Below are positions 46,714 through 55,155 of a stretch of DNA of 64,000 bases, piece after piece. The DNA is from Megasphaera hominis (lineage in GTDB: Bacteria; Bacillota; Negativicutes; Veillonellales; Megasphaeraceae): NCBI RefSeq assembly GCF_014269395.1, contig NZ_JACOGK010000003.1, positions 49,422 to 113,421 on the forward strand, read 5' to 3'. The notes under the pieces were generated by a model. The model saw nothing but the letters and a program-made list of their open reading frames with translations. It ran no database searches and had not been told where the DNA came from. Numbering within the stretch: position 1 is the first letter of the stretch; each line of letters starts with the position of its first letter. The translations under genes were made by a program, and so were the position numbers.

Positions 46714-47673
46714 ATGGATGTTTTTCATTCTTTTGAAGAGGTACAGCACTATCCGCAAACGGTAGTAGCGCTGGGCACGTTCGATGGCGTTCATTTAGGA
46801 CATCAGAAGGTCATGCACGAAGCCTTGAAACAAGCAACGGAACTGCAGGCAAAAGCCGTCGTCGTCACCTTTGCGGCGCACCCCTTGTCGGTGCTGCGTC
46901 CCGAGAAGGAACCGGCAAGGCTGGCGACGGTCGAACAAAAAACGCGTTACATCGAAGAGCAGGGCATGGATGGCCTCGTCCTGCTGCCCATGAACCGTCA
47001 TCTGATCGATGAATCGCCGGAAGAATTTTGCCGTCAGCTGCTGCAATATATGAAACCAAAAGCCATCGTCGTCGGCTCTAATTTTACGTACGGCGCCAAA
47101 GCGGCCGGCAATACGGATACACTGCGTGAATTCATGCAGGCCTATGACGTGCCGGTCTGTGTACTGACCTTACTCGGCAGTCCCGGCCATCCCACGCCGA
47201 TTAGCAGTACAGTCATTCGCAAGCTAGTCGCCCAAGGTCACATGGAAACGGCAGAACTCCTGTTAGGTCGTCCTTTTGAACTGGAAGGCAGCGTTATGCC
47301 CGGCGACCACCGTGGGACGACCATCGGTTTCCCCACGGCGAATATGCATATTCCGGAACACATGGCCATGCCGCCGGATGGCGTTTATGCCACCGGTGTC
47401 TGGCTCAACGGAAAAATCTGGCCGTCTATGACCAATATTGGCAATAACCCGACCTTTGCCAATCAATACCGCCGCATTGAGACCAATATTTTGGACTGGC
47501 ACGGCGACTTGTATGGCCAGCAGCTGCGTTTATTTTTTTATAAACGGCTCCGCCATGAAATTACCTTTGTCGAAACGGAACTGCTGATCCGGCAGATGGA
47601 ACAGGACCGGGAACATGCCCGGACTTATTTCGCACAGAGGGAAAGCAAATTAAAAACGAATAGCAATGATTGA
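46714..47673 (+). CDS. ribF: bifunctional riboflavin kinase/FAD synthetase
   Basis: Produces FMN and FAD, 319 residues. The N-terminal FAD synthetase has GTFDGVHLGHQKVM (about 22-35) and PISSTVIRKL (about 165); the C-terminal kinase has GTTIGFPTANM (about 198-208) and the metal-binding T-x-N region. Last gene of the rimP operon; a terminator follows. No FMN riboswitch is upstream. Confidence 0.96.
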   Translation: MDVFHSFEEVQHYPQTVVALGTFDGVHLGHQKVMHEALKQATELQAKAVVVTFAAHPLSVLRPEKEPARLATVEQKTRYIEEQGMDGLVLLPMNRHLIDESPEEFCRQLLQYMKPKAIVVGSNFTYGAKAAGNTDTLREFMQAYDVPVCVLTLLGSPGHPTPISSTVIRKLVAQGHMETAELLLGRPFELEGSVMPGDHRGTTIGFPTANMHIPEHMAMPPDGVYATGVWLNGKIWPSMTNIGNNPTFANQYRRIETNILDWHGDLYGQQLRLFFYKRLRHEITFVETELLIRQMEQDREHARTYFAQRESKLKTNSND

Positions 47674-47681
47674 TGATATAT

Positions 47682-47714
47682 AAATCCGACTAAATTGTTT
47701 TAGTCGGATTTTAA
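47682..47714 (+). terminator. rimP-ribF operon terminator
   Basis: Stem ATCCGACTAAA (47684-47694) / TTTAGTCGGAT (47699-47709), extended by A-T pairs, with T run. Confidence 0.9.
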
Positions 47715-47736
47715 TCTTTTTCTAATCTTCTTTAAA

Positions 47737-47765
47737 TTGAATTTATATCATAATAATGATACAAT
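47737..47765 (+). promoter_or_regulatory. promoter of the first aminotransferase, with a dyad in the spacer
   Basis: TTGAAT (47737-47742) and TACAAT (47760-47765), 17-bp spacer. The spacer holds the inverted repeat TATCAT-AATA-ATGATA (47746-47761), a possible operator. Confidence 0.75.
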
Positions 47766-47814
47766 AAATATATAATTAAGGTATGCGTTCGGATTAAAGA
47801 AGGAGTGGATTGAA

Positions 47815-49008
47815 ATGAAATTTTCAAATCTTGCTAACGGTTTAAAGGCTTCGGAAATTCGGGAACTCTTGAAATTGACGGCTCAGCCGGATATTATTTC
47901 GTTTGCTGGCGGCCTGCCGGCTCCGGAACTCTTCCCGCTGGAAGAATTAAAGAAAGTAGATGCAGCTGTCATCGATAAGGAAGGCCAGGCAGCCGTACAG
48001 TATGGGACTACCGATGGCTATGTACCCCTGCGCCAGCATATTTGCGAACGGATGAAAAAATCCTTCGGTGTAGATTGCAAAGTCGATGAAGTATTCATTA
48101 CATCCGGTTCCCAGCAGGGCTTATCCTTTATTCCCCAGATTTTTATCAATCCTGGCGATGTCATGCTCGTTGAAAGCCCGACCTATTTAGGTGCCTTGAA
48201 CGCCTTTAAACTGTGCGGTCCGGAATTCGTAGAATTGCCGACAGATGACAAAGGTGTTATTCCGGAAGAACTGGAAAAGATCCTGAAGAAATATGGCGAT
48301 CGTATCCGTCTGGCCTATGTCATTCCGGAATTCCAGAATCCGACCGGTGTAACCTGGCCGATTGAACGGCGTAAAGCCTTTATGGATCTCATCAACCAGT
48401 ATGATTTCCCGGTAATTGAAGATGATCCGTACGGCGAACTGCGCTATGATGGTGACAAAGTTCCGTCCTTGAAATCCATGGATACAAAAGGCAATATCAT
48501 TTTCCTGGGATCGTTCTCGAAGATCATGATGCCAGGCCTGCGTGTTGCCTGGATTGTAGCCGATCCGGCTATTATCGATAAATGCGTTAAATACAAACAA
48601 GCTGCCGATTTACAGACGTCGTCCTTTGCACAGCGTCAGGTTTCGTTCTTCCTCGATATGTATGATATCGACGCGCATATCAAGGAAATTTGCGATCTCT
48701 ATGGCAAACGCCGTACCTTGATGCTCGATAAGATGAAGGAATACTTCCCGGCAGAATGCACCTTTACGTATCCGGAAGGCGGCCTGTTCACATGGGTAAC
48801 GCTGCCGGAAGGTATTGACGCGAAAGAATTGATGCCGAAGGTCCTGGAAAAGAAAGTGGCCTATGTACCGGGCGGTGCGTTCTATCCGAATGGCGGCGGT
48901 GAAAACCACTTCCGTATGAACTATTCGTGCATGCCGGAAGATAAGATTATCGAAGGCGTAAAACGGTTAGGCGATGTATTAAAAGAAGAAATTGCTAAAA
49001 TGAAATAA
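47815..49008 (+). CDS. PLP-dependent aminotransferase (fold type I), copy 1
   Basis: A 397-residue class I/II aminotransferase of the LysN/2-aminoadipate branch. The Schiff-base Lys is in GSFSKIMMPGLRVAW (about 222-236); EFQNPTGVTWP (about 168-178) and EDDPYGELRYD (about 202-212) are typical. It begins FSNLANGLKASEIRELLKLTAQPDIISFAGGLP. A second copy of the same family lies 169 bases downstream with its own promoter. Substrate is not identifiable; aromatic, branched-chain or 2-aminoadipate donors are all possible. AAGGAG precedes the ATG. Confidence 0.88.
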   Translation: MKFSNLANGLKASEIRELLKLTAQPDIISFAGGLPAPELFPLEELKKVDAAVIDKEGQAAVQYGTTDGYVPLRQHICERMKKSFGVDCKVDEVFITSGSQQGLSFIPQIFINPGDVMLVESPTYLGALNAFKLCGPEFVELPTDDKGVIPEELEKILKKYGDRIRLAYVIPEFQNPTGVTWPIERRKAFMDLINQYDFPVIEDDPYGELRYDGDKVPSLKSMDTKGNIIFLGSFSKIMMPGLRVAWIVADPAIIDKCVKYKQAADLQTSSFAQRQVSFFLDMYDIDAHIKEICDLYGKRRTLMLDKMKEYFPAECTFTYPEGGLFTWVTLPEGIDAKELMPKVLEKKVAYVPGGAFYPNGGGENHFRMNYSCMPEDKIIEGVKRLGDVLKEEIAKMK

Positions 49009-49026
49009 GCTAATTTCATAAACGAA

Positions 49027-49063
49027 AGGGACAGTGGGGCATCGGCAACACTGTCCCTCTTTT
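49027..49063 (+). terminator. terminator after aminotransferase copy 1
   Basis: Perfect 10-bp stem AGGGACAGTG (49027-49036) / CACTGTCCCT (49049-49058), then CTTTT. Confidence 0.88.
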
Positions 49064-49110
49064 GTGTATCCGGAGCCGGTTTTGCATGCTGCCTTCCGCT
49101 GTTACCGTGT

Positions 49111-49139
49111 TTGCAATCTCTATATATTGGTGTTATAAT
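49111..49139 (+). promoter_or_regulatory. promoter of aminotransferase copy 2
   Basis: TTGCAA (49111-49116) and TATAAT (49134-49139), 17-bp spacer. Confidence 0.87.
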
Positions 49140-49177
49140 CTTACCACTGGGGAAAAAATAAAACAGGGGTGATTTTT

Positions 49178-50365
49178 ATGACAAAATTTTCTGATTTTGC
49201 AAATACGTTACAGGCATCTGACATTGCAGAACTCTTGGCACTGACGGAAAAACCGGAAGTGATTTCCTTTGCCGGCGGCTTGCCTGCACCGGAACTGTTC
49301 CCAATCGAAGAAATGAAGCAGGTTGATCAGGCTATTTATGAAAAAGAAGGCCGTCAGGCTGTACAGTACGGTACGACAGAAGGGGATGTACCGCTGCGTG
49401 AAGAAATTGCCAAACGTATGAAGAAATCTTTCTTTGTTGACTGTGAACCAAAGGATATTGTCGTTACGACAGGTTCTCAGCAGGCACTCTTTATTTTATC
49501 GCAGATCCTCGTCAATAAGGATGAAACCATTGCTATGGAAAGCCCGTCCTATATGGGCGCCATCATGGCGTTTGATCCTGTACGTCCGAAATATATCGAA
49601 GTACCGACTGATGACAAGGGCATTGTTCCGGAAGAACTCGATGCGATCCTGGCTAAAGATGACAGTGTCCGCATGATTTACGTTATTCCGGAATTCCAGA
49701 ATCCGACAGGTATTACATGGCCTGTAGAACGCCGTAAAGCGTTTATGGATGTCATCAATAAATACGATGTCGTCGTTGTAGAAGATGATCCGTACGGTGA
49801 AATCCGCTATGACATCGAAAAATTACCGTCCTTGAAATCCATGGATACACAGGGCAAGGTTGTCTTCCTGGGTTCCTTCTCGAAGATTTTTATGCCGGGC
49901 CTGCGCCTGGGCTGGACGATTGCCAATCCGGAAATCATCGACAAATTCGTTAAATTCAAACAGGCTGTTGACCTGGGCACGTCGACCTTTGGCCAGCGCC
50001 AGGCAGCGTATTACTGCCAGATGTTTGATATGGATGCACATATTAAAGAAATCAACGCACTCTATGCAAAACGCCGCGATTTGATGTGTGAATCCATGAA
50101 AAAATATTTCCCTAAAGAATGCACCTTTACGTATCCGCAGGGCGGCCTGTTCACATGGGTAACCTTGCCGAAAGAACTGGATGCGAAAGAATTGATGCCT
50201 AAATGTCTGGAAAAAGATGTTGCCTATGTACCGGGCGGCATTTTCTATCCGAATGGCGGCAATGGCAATCACTTCCGCCTCAATTATTCCAACATGCCGG
50301 AAGACCGCATTGTCGAAGGGATCAAACGGTTAGGGGAAGTATTGACCGAAGCATTGGCCAAATAA
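49178..50365 (+). CDS. PLP-dependent aminotransferase (fold type I), copy 2
   Basis: A 395-residue paralogue of the gene at 47815, sharing long identical stretches such as GLPAPELFP, EFQNPTG, SLKSMDTQG-type and LFTWVTLP. The PLP Lys lies in GSFSKIFMPGLRLGW. The start at 49178 follows GGGGTG; a TTG/ATT upstream in frame lacks a site. Divergence between copies is spread over the whole length, so both are under selection. Own promoter upstream and terminator downstream suggest independent regulation. Substrate unknown. Confidence 0.88.
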   Translation: MTKFSDFANTLQASDIAELLALTEKPEVISFAGGLPAPELFPIEEMKQVDQAIYEKEGRQAVQYGTTEGDVPLREEIAKRMKKSFFVDCEPKDIVVTTGSQQALFILSQILVNKDETIAMESPSYMGAIMAFDPVRPKYIEVPTDDKGIVPEELDAILAKDDSVRMIYVIPEFQNPTGITWPVERRKAFMDVINKYDVVVVEDDPYGEIRYDIEKLPSLKSMDTQGKVVFLGSFSKIFMPGLRLGWTIANPEIIDKFVKFKQAVDLGTSTFGQRQAAYYCQMFDMDAHIKEINALYAKRRDLMCESMKKYFPKECTFTYPQGGLFTWVTLPKELDAKELMPKCLEKDVAYVPGGIFYPNGGNGNHFRLNYSNMPEDRIVEGIKRLGEVLTEALAK

Positions 50366-50392
50366 GCCGTGCCGGTTATCATGTACGTAGAG

Positions 50393-50424
50393 AAGGGCGT
50401 GCCATTAGGGCATGCCCTTTTTTT
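50393..50424 (+). terminator. terminator after aminotransferase copy 2
   Basis: Stem AAGGGCGTGC (50393-50402) / GCATGCCCTT (50410-50419) with one G-T pair, followed by T run. Confidence 0.85.
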
Positions 50425-50442
50425 CAGGAAAGGAGACTTGTT

Positions 50443-52257
50443 TTGCAGCCCACAGACATTTTAAAACAATATTTTGGTTATTCCTCTTTCCGGCCGGGTC
50501 AGGAAGAAGTAATCAAAACACTGCTGGCACGACGGGATTGCCTGGCTATTATGCCGACGGGCGCAGGGAAATCCCTTTGCTTCCAGATTCCCGGGCTTAT
50601 GCTTCCCGGTATTACCCTGATTATTTCTCCGCTTATTTCGCTCATGAAGGACCAGGTGGATACACTGGTCAATCAGGAAATACCGGCAGTCTATATCAAT
50701 AGCCAGTGCACGTGGGATGAACTGCGGCAGCGCTTTTCGGAAATCCGGGCTGGCCGCGTGAAACTCGTCTATATTTCACCGGAACGGCTGCAAAATGAGT
50801 TTTTTACGTCTTTTATGCAGACCCAGCCTATTTCCTTGGTAGTCATTGATGAGGCCCATTGTGTTTCCCAATGGGGACACGATTTCCGGCCCAGCTATTG
50901 TGCGATCAGTGCCTGGGTGGAAGCCTTGCCCCGGCGGCCAGTGGTAGCGGCTTTTACGGCAACGGCGACGGAAAAGGTAAAAAAGGATATGCAGCAGCTC
51001 CTGGGACTCAGGGAAGAACGGGTCTTTGTCGGTGGCTTCGACCGGCCCAATTTGTATTTCCGCGTTGTCCGCGATACGGACCGGACGCGGTTCATATTGG
51101 CCTATTTGGCCAGTCATCGGGAGGATAGCGGCATTATCTATGCGGCAACGCGCAAAGAGGTGGACCGCCTCTATACGGAAATACGGCATCAGGGCTTTTC
51201 CGTCGGCCGCTATCATGCGGGGATGAGCGACGAAGCCAGAAAAAAAGAACAGGAACGGTTTACGTATGATAAGATACAGGTCATTGTTGCGACCAATGCC
51301 TTTGGCATGGGCATCGATAAGAGCAACGTCCGCTACATTATCCATTACCAGATGCCGAAAAACATCGAAAGTTACTACCAGGAAGCCGGTCGTGCCGGCC
51401 GCGACGGCGGTCCCGGTGAATGCATTCTCCTCTTTAGCCGTCAGGATATTATGATTCAGAAATATCTCATCGAGCATTCTGTCCATACAGTAGAGCAGCA
51501 GCAACGGGAACAGGATATGCTGAACCGCATGGTTGGCTATTGTGAAACCAGAGGCTGCCTGCGCCAGTATATTCTTTCTTATTTTGGCGAACGTCCGGAA
51601 TGGACTGCCTGCGGCAAGTGCGGCAACTGCGACCAGGAAGTCGTAGAAGAGGACCAGACGAATATTGTCCGTCCGATTTGTGCCTGTGTCGATGAATTAA
51701 AGGGGCGCTTTGGTATGACACTGGTCTGTGATATACTTAAAGGCAGCCAGTCAGCTAAGGTAAAGCAGTATGGTTTCCAGCGCCTCGTCCTTTTTGGTGC
51801 CCTCAGCAACTTTACGGGCCGGGAAATTCGCGATAGCGTACGTCAAAGTGTCCTCGACGGATATTTGCAGCAGTCTGAAGGCAAGTACCCTGTTTTATCT
51901 CTCACAGCATTAGGACGGCAGGTCCTGGCAGGCAAGGAACGGGCCATCCAGAAGGTAGCCGTACGGCAGGAACCGGAATTGGCTGCCGTACCGAAAAAAG
52001 CGAAGAAAAAGACCGTGGGCACCATCGATGAAGAGGCCTTGCGTCCTATCTTTGACGTGCTCCGTCAATTGCGTCTGGAATTGGCACAGGACGAAAACAT
52101 TCCGCCCTTTGTCATTTTCTCCGACGCCACCTTGTGGGCTATGGCCCAGGAGCGCCCGCATACACTGGAAGAAATGAGTAATATTAAAGGCGTCGGTGCC
52201 TTTAAGCTGCACAAATATGGTCCTCAGTTCATAGAAGCGTTGCACAGCTTTGAGTAA
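50443..52257 (+). CDS. recQ: ATP-dependent DNA helicase RecQ
   Basis: A 604-residue 3'-5' helicase for recombination and fork repair. Walker A MPTGAGKSLCFQIP (about 37-50), DEAH in VIDEAHCVSQWGHDFRP (about 135), FTATAT near 172, motif VI EAGRAGRDG near 315, zinc-binding cysteines (C367, C372 region and CGKCGNC near 390), RQC winged helix (about 410-495) and an HRDC domain at the C-terminus (about 530-600). Starts at TTG 50443 with AAAGGAG 8 bases upstream; longer in-frame extensions overlap the previous gene. thyA follows after 11 bases. Confidence 0.96.
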   Translation: MQPTDILKQYFGYSSFRPGQEEVIKTLLARRDCLAIMPTGAGKSLCFQIPGLMLPGITLIISPLISLMKDQVDTLVNQEIPAVYINSQCTWDELRQRFSEIRAGRVKLVYISPERLQNEFFTSFMQTQPISLVVIDEAHCVSQWGHDFRPSYCAISAWVEALPRRPVVAAFTATATEKVKKDMQQLLGLREERVFVGGFDRPNLYFRVVRDTDRTRFILAYLASHREDSGIIYAATRKEVDRLYTEIRHQGFSVGRYHAGMSDEARKKEQERFTYDKIQVIVATNAFGMGIDKSNVRYIIHYQMPKNIESYYQEAGRAGRDGGPGECILLFSRQDIMIQKYLIEHSVHTVEQQQREQDMLNRMVGYCETRGCLRQYILSYFGERPEWTACGKCGNCDQEVVEEDQTNIVRPICACVDELKGRFGMTLVCDILKGSQSAKVKQYGFQRLVLFGALSNFTGREIRDSVRQSVLDGYLQQSEGKYPVLSLTALGRQVLAGKERAIQKVAVRQEPELAAVPKKAKKKTVGTIDEEALRPIFDVLRQLRLELAQDENIPPFVIFSDATLWAMAQERPHTLEEMSNIKGVGAFKLHKYGPQFIEALHSFE

Positions 52258-52268
52258 AGGGAGAGTGA

Positions 52269-53066
52269 ATGCGCGTGAGTAACGCAGATACACAATATTT
52301 GGATATAGTAGAGCGGATTCTAAAAGACGGCTATTATTCCAATAATCGTACGGGAATTCCAACGTATAAACTGCCTCATCAAATGATGCAGTTTGATCTG
52401 GAAAAGGAATTTCCCATTTTAACGACAAAATTCGTCGCCTTCAAGACGGCTATCAAAGAAATCCTCTGGATTTGGCAGCTCCAAAGCAATGATGTACGGG
52501 AATTGCAAAAGATGAACTGCCACGTCTGGGATGAATGGATGCGTCCCGATGGTACGATCGGCAAAGCCTATGGATACCAAATCCGTAAATACAAGCAGGT
52601 CGATACCCTGCTGGAACAGCTGACAAAGGATCCGCAGAACCGGCGCATGATCGTCAGCCTGTGGAACATTGAAGACCTGCCGGACATGGCCCTTCAGCCC
52701 TGTGCCTATCAGACCCTTTGGGATGTCAGTGACGGCCGCCTCAACTGCATGCTCATTCAGCGCAGTGGCGATATGGGCCTGGGCGTGCCCTTTAACATGG
52801 CTCAGTATGCTGCCTTAGTGTATATGATTGCCCAGGTTACCAACCTGCGTCCCGGTCTCTTTACGCATGTCATCAATAATGCCCACGTCTATGAAAATCA
52901 CGTAGAAGCCATGCGGACGCAATTAGCCCGGCGCGACCAGGCTTTTGCAGCGCCGGTACTGAAACTCAATCCGGCCATCCACAATTTCTACGCTTTTAAG
53001 CCGGAGGATATTGTCCTCGAAAATTATCAGCACCTGGGCAAGATTTCGATGGAGGTGGCTGTCTGA
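52269..53066 (+). CDS. thyA: thymidylate synthase ThyA (Bacillus/phi3T-like branch)
   Basis: Converts dUMP to dTMP with methylene-THF, 265 residues. The catalytic Cys lies in [14 protein letters not shown] (about 135-148); this resembles Bacillus ThyA (PCVYETQWYV) rather than the E. coli PCHxxxQFYV form. [12 protein letters not shown] (about 160-171) and HVYENH (about 202) bind dUMP. The start follows GGGAGAG. The stop overlaps the folA start (TGATG), a tight coupling that pairs dTMP synthesis with recycling of the dihydrofolate it produces. Confidence 0.95.
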   Translation: MRVSNADTQYLDIVERILKDGYYSNNRTGIPTYKLPHQMMQFDLEKEFPILTTKFVAFKTAIKEILWIWQLQSNDVRELQKMNCHVWDEWMRPDGTIGKAYGYQIRKYKQVDTLLEQLTKDPQNRRMIVSLWNIEDLPDMALQPCAYQTLWDVSDGRLNCMLIQRSGDMGLGVPFNMAQYAALVYMIAQVTNLRPGLFTHVINNAHVYENHVEAMRTQLARRDQAFAAPVLKLNPAIHNFYAFKPEDIVLENYQHLGKISMEVAV

Positions 53067-53554
53067 TGCTCCACCTCATTGCTGCGGTCTGCCAAAATGG
53101 CGGCATCGGTAAGGACAATGATCTCCTCTGTCACCTGTCAGCCGATCTGAAACATTTTAAATCCCTGACCATGGGCCACACGATGATCATGGGCCGCAAG
53201 ACCTTTGAGAGCTTGCCGGGCCTTTTGCCAGGCCGGCCTCATTGGCTGTTGACGAGCCAGGCAGGGTATGGCTCACAGCTTGCAGGCGTTACGGTTTTTC
53301 ACAGCTTGGAAGCCATCCTCCAGGCCCTCGATCCGGCAGAAGAGTATTTCGTTATTGGCGGTGCGTCTTTGTATGCTGCCTTTTTGCCGCACGCAGACAG
53401 CCTGTACGTGACGGAAATTGCAGCGGCCTTACCGGCTGATACGTATTTTCCGGCGTATGATCCGTCGCAGTGGCGCGAAGTAAGCCGTGAAGAGCATGCT
53501 GCCGATGACCGGAATGCCTATGCTTTTTCCTTTGTGCATTATATTCATAAATAA
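53066..53554 (+). CDS. folA: dihydrofolate reductase
   Basis: Reduces dihydrofolate to tetrahydrofolate with NADPH, 162 residues. LIAAVCQNGGIGKDNDLLCHL (seen as two halves, about 3-23) holds the Met20-loop, with Asp/Glu-equivalent residue in the substrate site near D27; MGRKTFESLP near 44 and VIGGASLYAAFLPHAD near 95 bind NADPH. One-base overlap with thyA. Confidence 0.95.
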   Translation: MLHLIAAVCQNGGIGKDNDLLCHLSADLKHFKSLTMGHTMIMGRKTFESLPGLLPGRPHWLLTSQAGYGSQLAGVTVFHSLEAILQALDPAEEYFVIGGASLYAAFLPHADSLYVTEIAAALPADTYFPAYDPSQWREVSREEHAADDRNAYAFSFVHYIHK

Positions 53555-53599
53555 GGATTTTCCGTATGCATTTTAGTTATATGGAAAATAAATAAAAAG

Positions 53600-53628
53600 T
53601 TGACATTAAGGCATAGGTGTGATAGAAT
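53600..53628 (+). promoter_or_regulatory. promoter of the cold-shock gene
   Basis: TTGACA (53600-53605) and TAGAAT (53623-53628), 17-bp spacer; leader of roughly 50 bases. Confidence 0.87.
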
Positions 53629-53682
53629 TACATTCAGAGCTAGAGAATAGCTGCATTTGTTTTTTCTTAGGAGGATTTTGTT

Positions 53683-53880
53683 ATGCACGGTAAAGTAAAA
53701 TGGTTTAGCGCAGAAAAAGGTTATGGCTTCATTGAAAGAGAAGATGGTGGCGACGTTTTCGTACACTTCTCCGCTATTCAGGAAGATGGTTTCAAATCCT
53801 TGACAGAAGGTCAGGAAGTTGAATTTGATATCGTAGACGGCGCACGTGGCCCTCAGGCTGCTAATGTAACTAAAGCCTAA
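53683..53880 (+). CDS. cold-shock protein (CspA family)
   Basis: A 65-residue single OB-fold RNA chaperone. RNP1 is KGYGFIE (about 12-18) and RNP2 DVFVHFSAI (about 24-32), both intact. TTAGGAGG precedes the ATG. Monocistronic with a strong promoter and terminator, as expected for an abundant protein. The short leader gives no room for the long cold-sensing leader of E. coli cspA. Confidence 0.96.
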   Translation: MHGKVKWFSAEKGYGFIEREDGGDVFVHFSAIQEDGFKSLTEGQEVEFDIVDGARGPQAANVTKA

Positions 53881-53913
53881 TTAATTACGCGCTATTAGAT
53901 ATAGAAACCTTTT

Positions 53914-53947
53914 AATCGGTAACTCCTTGGGAGTTACCGATTTTTTG
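53914..53947 (+). terminator. cold-shock gene terminator
   Basis: Perfect 12-bp stem AATCGGTAACTC (53914-53925) / GAGTTACCGATT (53931-53942), T run. Confidence 0.93.
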
Positions 53948-54023
53948 TTTTCCTGCTTATAACAGTTTGCATAAAGGGGAAAGAAAACCCTTGGTTTAAT
54001 TTACAAAAATATTGCATAAAAAC

Positions 54024-54052
54024 TTGTAATTATAAAATGACTATGGTATGAT
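54024..54052 (+). promoter_or_regulatory. promoter of the transcarbamylase-like gene
   Basis: TTGTAA (54024-54029) and TATGAT (54047-54052), 17-bp spacer, with an extended TGG before the -10. Confidence 0.82.
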
Positions 54053-54107
54053 ATACCTATGTTCCAGGTAAGACACAGTTTATAAGCGATTTGGAGGATG
54101 AATATAC

Positions 54108-55049
54108 ATGAAACATGCAAACAGCTTTAGCGACTACAGCGTAGAAGAATTAAAAGGAATTTTGCTCCTGGCAGAAAAGATCAAACAAAATCAGCAGGCT
54201 TTTTCCCATTTGTTAGATGGTAAAAAACTGTATACCCTGTTCGAAAAGACGTCGAACCGTACGTATCTCTCCTTCAATATCGGCATGGAAGAATTAGGTG
54301 GCAAATCATATAATCAATTGTGGAAGGCCAGCAACTTCACGATTGGCGACCTGCCCAGTGAAGTCAAATACGTTGGCCGTAATGTAGACTGCATTATGGG
54401 ACGCTTTAAGAAATCGGAAACGACCCACGCCTTTATGGATGCATCGATCGTACCGGTGATCAATGGCTGCGATAATACGTTCCATCCGACACAGGCTCTG
54501 GCCGATATGCTGACTCTCTATGAAAAGACAGGTCATTTCGACGTCAAAGTCCTGTATATCGGGGCCAAGAATAATACGTATAATTCCCTTTGTGAAATCG
54601 TTACAAAGCTGGGCGGCACTATGTACGGCCTCACTCCGTTCAGCCAGGTCATGGGCGTAGATGACTCGTTCTACAAGGAACTGAAAGCAACGGGCCGGTA
54701 TATCGAATTGTCCAATCAGATCAGCAAAGACGACCTGAAAAAAGTCGTAGCTGACGTCGACTGTGTTTACACGGATACGTGGGTTGATATGGAATTCTTT
54801 ACCAACCCCGATTATGCAGAAAAGAAAGACCAGATCATCAGCATGATGATGCCGTATCAGATCGATGGCGAACTCATGGCCGGCACGGATACGATGGTCT
54901 TCCATGATATGCCCATTCACCCGGGCTATGAAATTACGCAGGATGTCGTAGATGCTCATTTGGAAACGATTCTGGACGAAGCAGAAAACCGGCGCCATGC
55001 AGAAAAAGGCCTGCTCGTATACCTCATTACAGGCAAACTCGACTGGTAA
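54108..55049 (+). CDS. divergent aspartate/ornithine carbamoyltransferase-family protein
   Basis: A 313-residue member of the transcarbamylase family. The carbamoyl-phosphate site normally reads STRTR; here it is EKTSNRTYLSF (about 46-56), keeping Ser, Arg and Thr. HPTQALADML (about 127) matches the family. The amino-acid site differs from ornithine enzymes: TDTWVDME (about 223) where OTCase has SMG, and FHDMPIHPGYE (about 265) where OTCase has HCLP. The fold is therefore likely, the acceptor probably not ornithine. GGAGG precedes the ATG. It is monocistronic between a promoter and a terminator and is not next to arginine genes. Acceptor unknown. Confidence 0.75.
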   Translation: MKHANSFSDYSVEELKGILLLAEKIKQNQQAFSHLLDGKKLYTLFEKTSNRTYLSFNIGMEELGGKSYNQLWKASNFTIGDLPSEVKYVGRNVDCIMGRFKKSETTHAFMDASIVPVINGCDNTFHPTQALADMLTLYEKTGHFDVKVLYIGAKNNTYNSLCEIVTKLGGTMYGLTPFSQVMGVDDSFYKELKATGRYIELSNQISKDDLKKVVADVDCVYTDTWVDMEFFTNPDYAEKKDQIISMMMPYQIDGELMAGTDTMVFHDMPIHPGYEITQDVVDAHLETILDEAENRRHAEKGLLVYLITGKLDW

Positions 55050-55062
55050 CGACGCACGTTCC

Positions 55063-55093
55063 ATACGCTCCCTTTTCGGGAGCGTATTTTTTT
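55063..55093 (+). terminator. terminator of the transcarbamylase-like gene
   Basis: Perfect 10-bp stem ATACGCTCCC (55063-55072) / GGGAGCGTAT (55078-55087), then seven T. Confidence 0.92.
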
Positions 55094-55155
55094 GTAGTCA
55101 AGGACTGGTATGGTGGAGTATAATAAACAAAAAAGAATAGTGAGGAGGCACATAT

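Noticed and set aside
52670..52720. broken active site in thymidylate synthase (His missing after PC)
   Set aside because: Bacillus-type ThyA also lacks that His; the catalytic Cys and the dUMP-binding motifs are intact.
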